DNA of 64,000 nt. Source: Muraenolepis orangiensis (taxonomy: Eukaryota > Chordata > Actinopteri > Gadiformes > Muraenolepididae). The stretch is taken from assembly GCA_027704905.1 (NCBI GenBank), contig JANIIK010000503.1:1-64000 (forward strand). The letters are read 5' to 3'. The position numbers and the translations under genes are program-made. This document shows positions 60,546 to 64,000 of the stretch, piece after piece (position 1 is the first letter of the stretch; each line of letters begins with the position of its first letter). The notes beneath the pieces were generated by a model. The model was not told where the DNA came from. It saw nothing but the letters and a program-made list of their open reading frames with translations, and did not search any database.

Positions 60546-62003
60546 ATGCCTCATGGATATTTTATTCGTGAGGGTGTTCTCATGCGTAAGTGGAGACCAC
60601 TGACGGCCTCTGCAAACGATGACTGGCGTGTCCTGTATCAGGTCATTGTTCCTCTGTCTTATCGAACGGAGGTTCTGCGTCTCGCTCATGACCATCATTT
60701 TGCGGGTCATTTGGGCATTAATAAAACAACGGATCGTATCACACGTCATTTTTTCTGGCCAGGTCTTAAACGCGATGTTGTTAAATATTGCAAGACTTGT
60801 CATATTTGTCAAGTAACGGGCAAGCCTAATCAGGTGATCCCTCCGGCTCCGCTGCAGCCGATACCGGTTACTTCTGAGCCATTTGAGAACGTGATTTTAG
60901 ATTGTGTTGGTCCATTGCCGCGAACGAAGTCGGGTAATCAGTACCTTCTCACTATCATGTGTTCTCTAACCCGTTTTCCCGAGGCCATACCACTTAGGAA
61001 AATAACGGCATCTGCCATCATTAAAGTTTTGCTGGTGTTTTTCTCTCTCTTTGGCCTTCCGAAAATTGCTCAAACGGACCAGGGCACAAACTTCATGTCG
61101 AAGGTATTCAAACAGTCTATGCAGCAGCTAGGCGTGAAACACATTACTTCTAGTTGTTACCATCCACAGACACAAGGCGCTCTCGAACGTTTCCATCAAA
61201 CGTTAAAGTCCATGCTCCGTGCATATTGCTTTGAGTTCGAACGAGATTGGGACGAGGGAGTACCATTTGCTCTTTTTGCAGTTCGTGAAGTGGTCCAGGA
61301 ATCACTGGGGTTTAGTCCATCTGAACTAGTCTTTGGACATACTGTTCGTGGCCCATTAAAACTGCTTAAAGAATCCTGGTTGACCGGGGATACTTCTCAC
61401 CACAGTCTTTCTGACTATGTAGCTAAAATGCGCTGCAGGTTACATCGAGCATGCGAACTTGCAAAAGAAAATCTTGGCATCTGTCAGAAAGGTATGAAAC
61501 ACCGTTATGACAAGAAGGCTGTCGTGCGTGAATTTAAACCTGGCGATAAGGTAATGGTATTACTCCCCATTCTCGGTCCTGCCCTTCAAACCCGCTACAC
61601 GGGTCCTTATCGTGTAGAACGTCGTGTGGGTGATGTTAATTATGTCATCGCTACACCAGACAGAAGGAAGAAATCTCGCCTGTGTCATGTGAACATGCTT
61701 AAACGCTACTGTGAGCGAAATAAGACTTCTGAGGCTTGCGTCTTAACTCGCGTGTCTGATACTGTGGCGCTGTCTACCACACCTGGTGCTGAAGTTGTTG
61801 CCGTTTTGCCCTTGGCCGCTGAATTTGACTCTTCTGTTCCAGCACCACAGCTGAGTGGACCTGCTGCTTCTCCTATAGAGGAGGATGTCCGTTGTCCCTC
61901 AGCTGAGGTGGTGGTGGGTAGGTTGAGGAATTCTGAAATTATGTTAAATTTGAATTATTTTCTTTCTCACCTTTCTGACTCTGACCGTGGTGATTTTGAT
62001 TGA
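60546..62003 (+). pseudogene. Gypsy 5 integrase
   Basis: A 485-residue frame starting at MPHGYFIREGVLMRKWRPLT, with the HHCC finger, the D,D-35-E residues (VILDCVG, QTDQGTNF, QGALERFHQ) and the C-terminal GPYRVERRVGDV region, as in Gypsy 4. A 15-bp in-frame deletion removes IDSGV at about 61764. It ends at SDRGDFD, where the insert begins. Confidence 0.92.
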
Positions 62004-62004
62004 T

Positions 62005-62122
62005 AGTAACATAAACTGATGGTTTTATTTAGTTGTTTTAAATACATTGAAAAGCAACAGAAAAGTATAATATCCACTGTTTGGTCTATTGTTCTTGGTT
62101 TAGCTTGACTCGGCTGTTGACG
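62005..62122. repeat. 118-bp interspersed repeat, copy 2
   Basis: Matches 7528-7645 with a single difference. It forms the left part of the insert in Gypsy 5 and joins the RAN fragment at 62122. Confidence 0.88.
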
Positions 62123-62366
62123 CAGATTCTTCTTGCGGTGAAATACGATGCTCTTGGCTTTGACCTTCCTGTCCTTGATGTCCACCTTGTTTCCACAGAG
62201 GACGATGGGAATGTTCTCACAGACGCGCACCAGATCACGATGCCAGTTGGGCACGTTCTTATAGGTGACCCGAGAGGTGACATCAAACATTATGATGGCA
62301 CACTGGGCTTGAATGTAATAGCCGTCACGAAGTCCACCAAACTTCTCCTGTCCGGCCGTGTCCCAT
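62122..62366 (-). pseudogene. ran: RAN GTPase coding fragment inside Gypsy 5
   Basis: On the - strand 245 bp encode 82 codons without a stop that match vertebrate RAN (nuclear transport GTPase): VWDTAGQEKFGGLRDGYYIQ (switch II, DTAGQ), IMFDVTSRVTYKNVPNWHRD, NIPIVLCGNKVDIKDRKVKA (the NKVD guanine-binding motif) and SIVFHRKKNL. No intron interrupts it. It starts before VWD and stops after KKNL with abrupt joints to Gypsy 5 (62367) and to the 118-bp repeat (62122). It replaces a few bases of the element (GCCCTTCT) and cannot make a GTPase by itself. Confidence 0.92.
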
Positions 62367-63704
62367 ACATCTCGTTACAAAAATTTGTTTTCTGATGTTC
62401 CACTTCGTACTAGTGTTATTGCTCACGATATTGATGTTGGTGATTGTAGGCCTATTAAGCAACATGCCTACCGTGCTAATCCACTTAAACGGCTACAACT
62501 TCAAAAGGAGGTGAAGTTTATGACGGATAATGGTATTGCAGAGCTTAGCTTTAGCCCATGGAGCTCACCTTGTCTCCTGGTGCCAAAATCAGATGGCACT
62601 TCCAGATTTTGCACAGACTTTCGTAAGGTTAATTCTATTACCAAGCCTGATAGTTTTCCCTTGCCACGCATGGACGATTGCATAGATCGCCTTGGGTCAG
62701 CAGTTTTCGTCAGTAAAATCGACCTTTTGAAAGGCTATTGGCAAATTCCGTTGACCGATCGAGCCAAGGAAATATCTGCTTTTGTAACACCTGACAGCTT
62801 CCTACAATACACCGTGATGGCGTTTGGTCTTCGGAATGCACCGGCCACCTTTCAGAGGTTAGTTAACTACGTACTTGCTGGACTTTCCAACTGTGAGGCC
62901 TATCTTGACGACTTGGTGGTATATAGCGCCACCTGGGGTGAGCATATTGACCATCTAACATCTGTGTTTAAGCGATTGTCTGCGGCAAATCTGACAATAA
63001 ATCTGGCTAAATGTGAGTTCGGCCAAGCCACCGTAGTCTATCTAGGAAAGGTGGTTGGTGGTGGTATGGTGCGTCCTGTGCATTCTAAAGTGGAGGCCAT
63101 TTTGAGCTACCCTGCCCCAACAACACGTCGTGAGCTCAGGAGATTTCTTGGTATGGTTGGATACTACAGATCTTTCTGCAGGAACGTTTCTGCAGTAGCT
63201 GTACCTCTTACGGATCTTCTCAGCACTAAACGTTTATTTCAGTGGACTGAGAAAAGTCAATTGTCTTTTGACTCTGTGAAGGCGTTGCTCACAACTGCTC
63301 CTGTGCTCGCTGCTCCTAATTTCTCTGTTCCTTTTGTTCTTGCTGTGGACGCGAGTGACTTAGGGGCTGGTGCAGTCCTTATGCAGTGTGGAGAAGACGG
63401 GTTGGAACATCCCTTGTGTTTTTTTTCTCGTAAATTTAACATCCAACAACGTGTGTATTCCACCATGGAAAAAGAGGCTCTTGCTCTTGTGTTAGCGCTT
63501 CAGCATTTTGAGGTCTATGTGGGTGGGGCCGCACAGCCGGTTACTGTCTACACCGATCATAATCCGCTAACTTTTCTTGACCGGATGCGGAATCAAAATC
63601 AGCGTTTGATGCGGTGGAGCCTTCTCTTACAAGGCTTTAATATTAGCATTCAACATATCCGTGGCAGGGATAATGTTGTTGCGGATGCACTTTCTCGTGC
63701 ATAG
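62367..63704 (+). pseudogene. Gypsy 5 reverse transcriptase and RNase H
   Basis: Resumes at SRYKNLFSDVPLRTSVIAHD and continues without break to IRGRDNVVADALSRA and a TAG stop. RT has CTDFRKVNSITKPD, KIDLLKGYWQIPL, FGLRNAPATFQRL and an intact YLDD; RNase H has AVDASDLGAG, YSTMEKEALAL and VYTDHNPL. Because of the upstream insert and frameshifts it is cut off from gag and the integrase. Confidence 0.92.
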
Positions 63705-63925
63705 TTAAGAACTTGCCCACTATCTTTAACATAAATTGTGGGTGAAATGTATTTATCTGTGTTAACTTTAGTGTGGTTTTTCCAGTGAAATTGGTTCGGC
63801 ATTCTTTAGCTGGACATTAGATAAGTATTTCACATCCTGTTTATATTTGTACATAAGTTGTAGATATTCATTTTTTTTTTGCTTGTCCTAAATATTTTTG
63901 TTTACAACCCCCAATTTATTTCTTT
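63705..63925. other. 3' untranslated part of Gypsy 5
   Basis: No coding content, the same as in Gypsy 4. Confidence 0.6.
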
Positions 63926-63936
63926 AAGGGTGGGGG
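63926..63936 (+). other. Polypurine tract of Gypsy 5
   Basis: aagggtggggg next to the 3' LTR start. Confidence 0.85.
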
Positions 63937-64000
63937 TGTTACAAGGTTGAGAGTGCTTGCTTGTTTTTCCTTGTTTTTCTTTCCCTGTCTTTGCGCCTTC
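63937..64000 (+). repeat. Start of the 3' LTR of Gypsy 5 (cut by window edge)
   Basis: First 64 bp, identical as far as I can see to 57905-57968. Confidence 0.93.

Larger units (their letters stand above)
57905..64000 (+). mobile_element. Gypsy retrotransposon 5, Gmr1-type, same family as Gypsy 4
   Basis: + strand element inserted in Pao B: 5' LTR 57905-58448, tRNA-Pro primer-binding site, gag, protease, integrase, RT, RNase H, polypurine tract and the first 64 bp of the 3' LTR at the window edge. Sequence is almost identical to Gypsy 4, but with several small deletions in gag-pol and a 362-bp insert (62005-62366). The left flank suggests ggagg as the target duplication; the right flank is outside the window. 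Confidence 0.95.

Noticed and set aside
62122..62366. A functional RAN exon of a resident RAN gene
   Set aside because: No splice sites flank it, and both sides are element sequence, with the RT of Gypsy 5 resuming immediately.

Overview
The window reads as nuclear DNA of a ray-finned fish. One host gene can be recognised from its exons: the 3' half of PSMD12 (26S proteasome lid subunit Rpn5), as five spliced exons on the + strand at 5784-11990. Almost everything else is transposable elements of kinds common in teleosts: CR1/L2/Rex1-type LINEs, Ty3/Gypsy and Pao/BEL LTR elements, hAT- and Harbinger-like DNA elements and a tRNA-derived SINE. Long simple and tandem repeats are also present. The repeat-rich make-up and the Gmr1-type elements (a group first named from Atlantic cod) would suit a gadiform, but this is only a guess.

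Layout, 1-18.5 kb. LINE debris (1-1.8 kb) is followed by a complete 2991-bp DNA transposon (2607-5597) with 14-bp inverted ends and an 8-bp target duplication; it carries a decayed protein of a family I cannot name. PSMD12 follows. Its large intron (6237-10607) is mostly a 3282-bp element with Harbinger-like ends and a CAG duplication, which holds a (GT)n tract and two minisatellites. A Gypsy element (12123-18475, - strand) with 4-bp target duplications sits 132 bp after the PSMD12 stop codon.

18.5-31.4 kb. An internally deleted Gypsy element of conventional domain order (19408-23693), a 5'-truncated LINE (24384-25880), a SINE, and a Gypsy gag (27931-31364) whose middle has expanded into about 44 coiled-coil repeats.

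31.4-50.4 kb is a nested stack. A Pao/BEL element (- strand) is split by a LINE (L2-B), which is itself split by a second LINE (L2-A, nearly intact) and by a complete Gypsy element with 5-bp target duplications (39386-45644). The far end of the Pao element is cut by another Gypsy element (50363 onward).

50.4-64 kb. That Gypsy element (gag and protease only), then a second Pao/BEL element (54587-57904) carrying a 771-bp hAT derivative, then a third Gypsy element of the same family as the one at 39-45 kb, running off the window end.

The most notable points: three Gypsy elements place integrase before reverse transcriptase, the Gmr1 arrangement; one of them (57905 onward) carries a 362-bp insert containing a 245-bp fragment of the RAN GTPase coding sequence joined to a 118-bp repeat that also lies in the PSMD12 intron; and the decayed transposon at 2607-5597 has clean ends but an unassigned protein. 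No rRNA or functional tRNA gene and no CRISPR array was seen.
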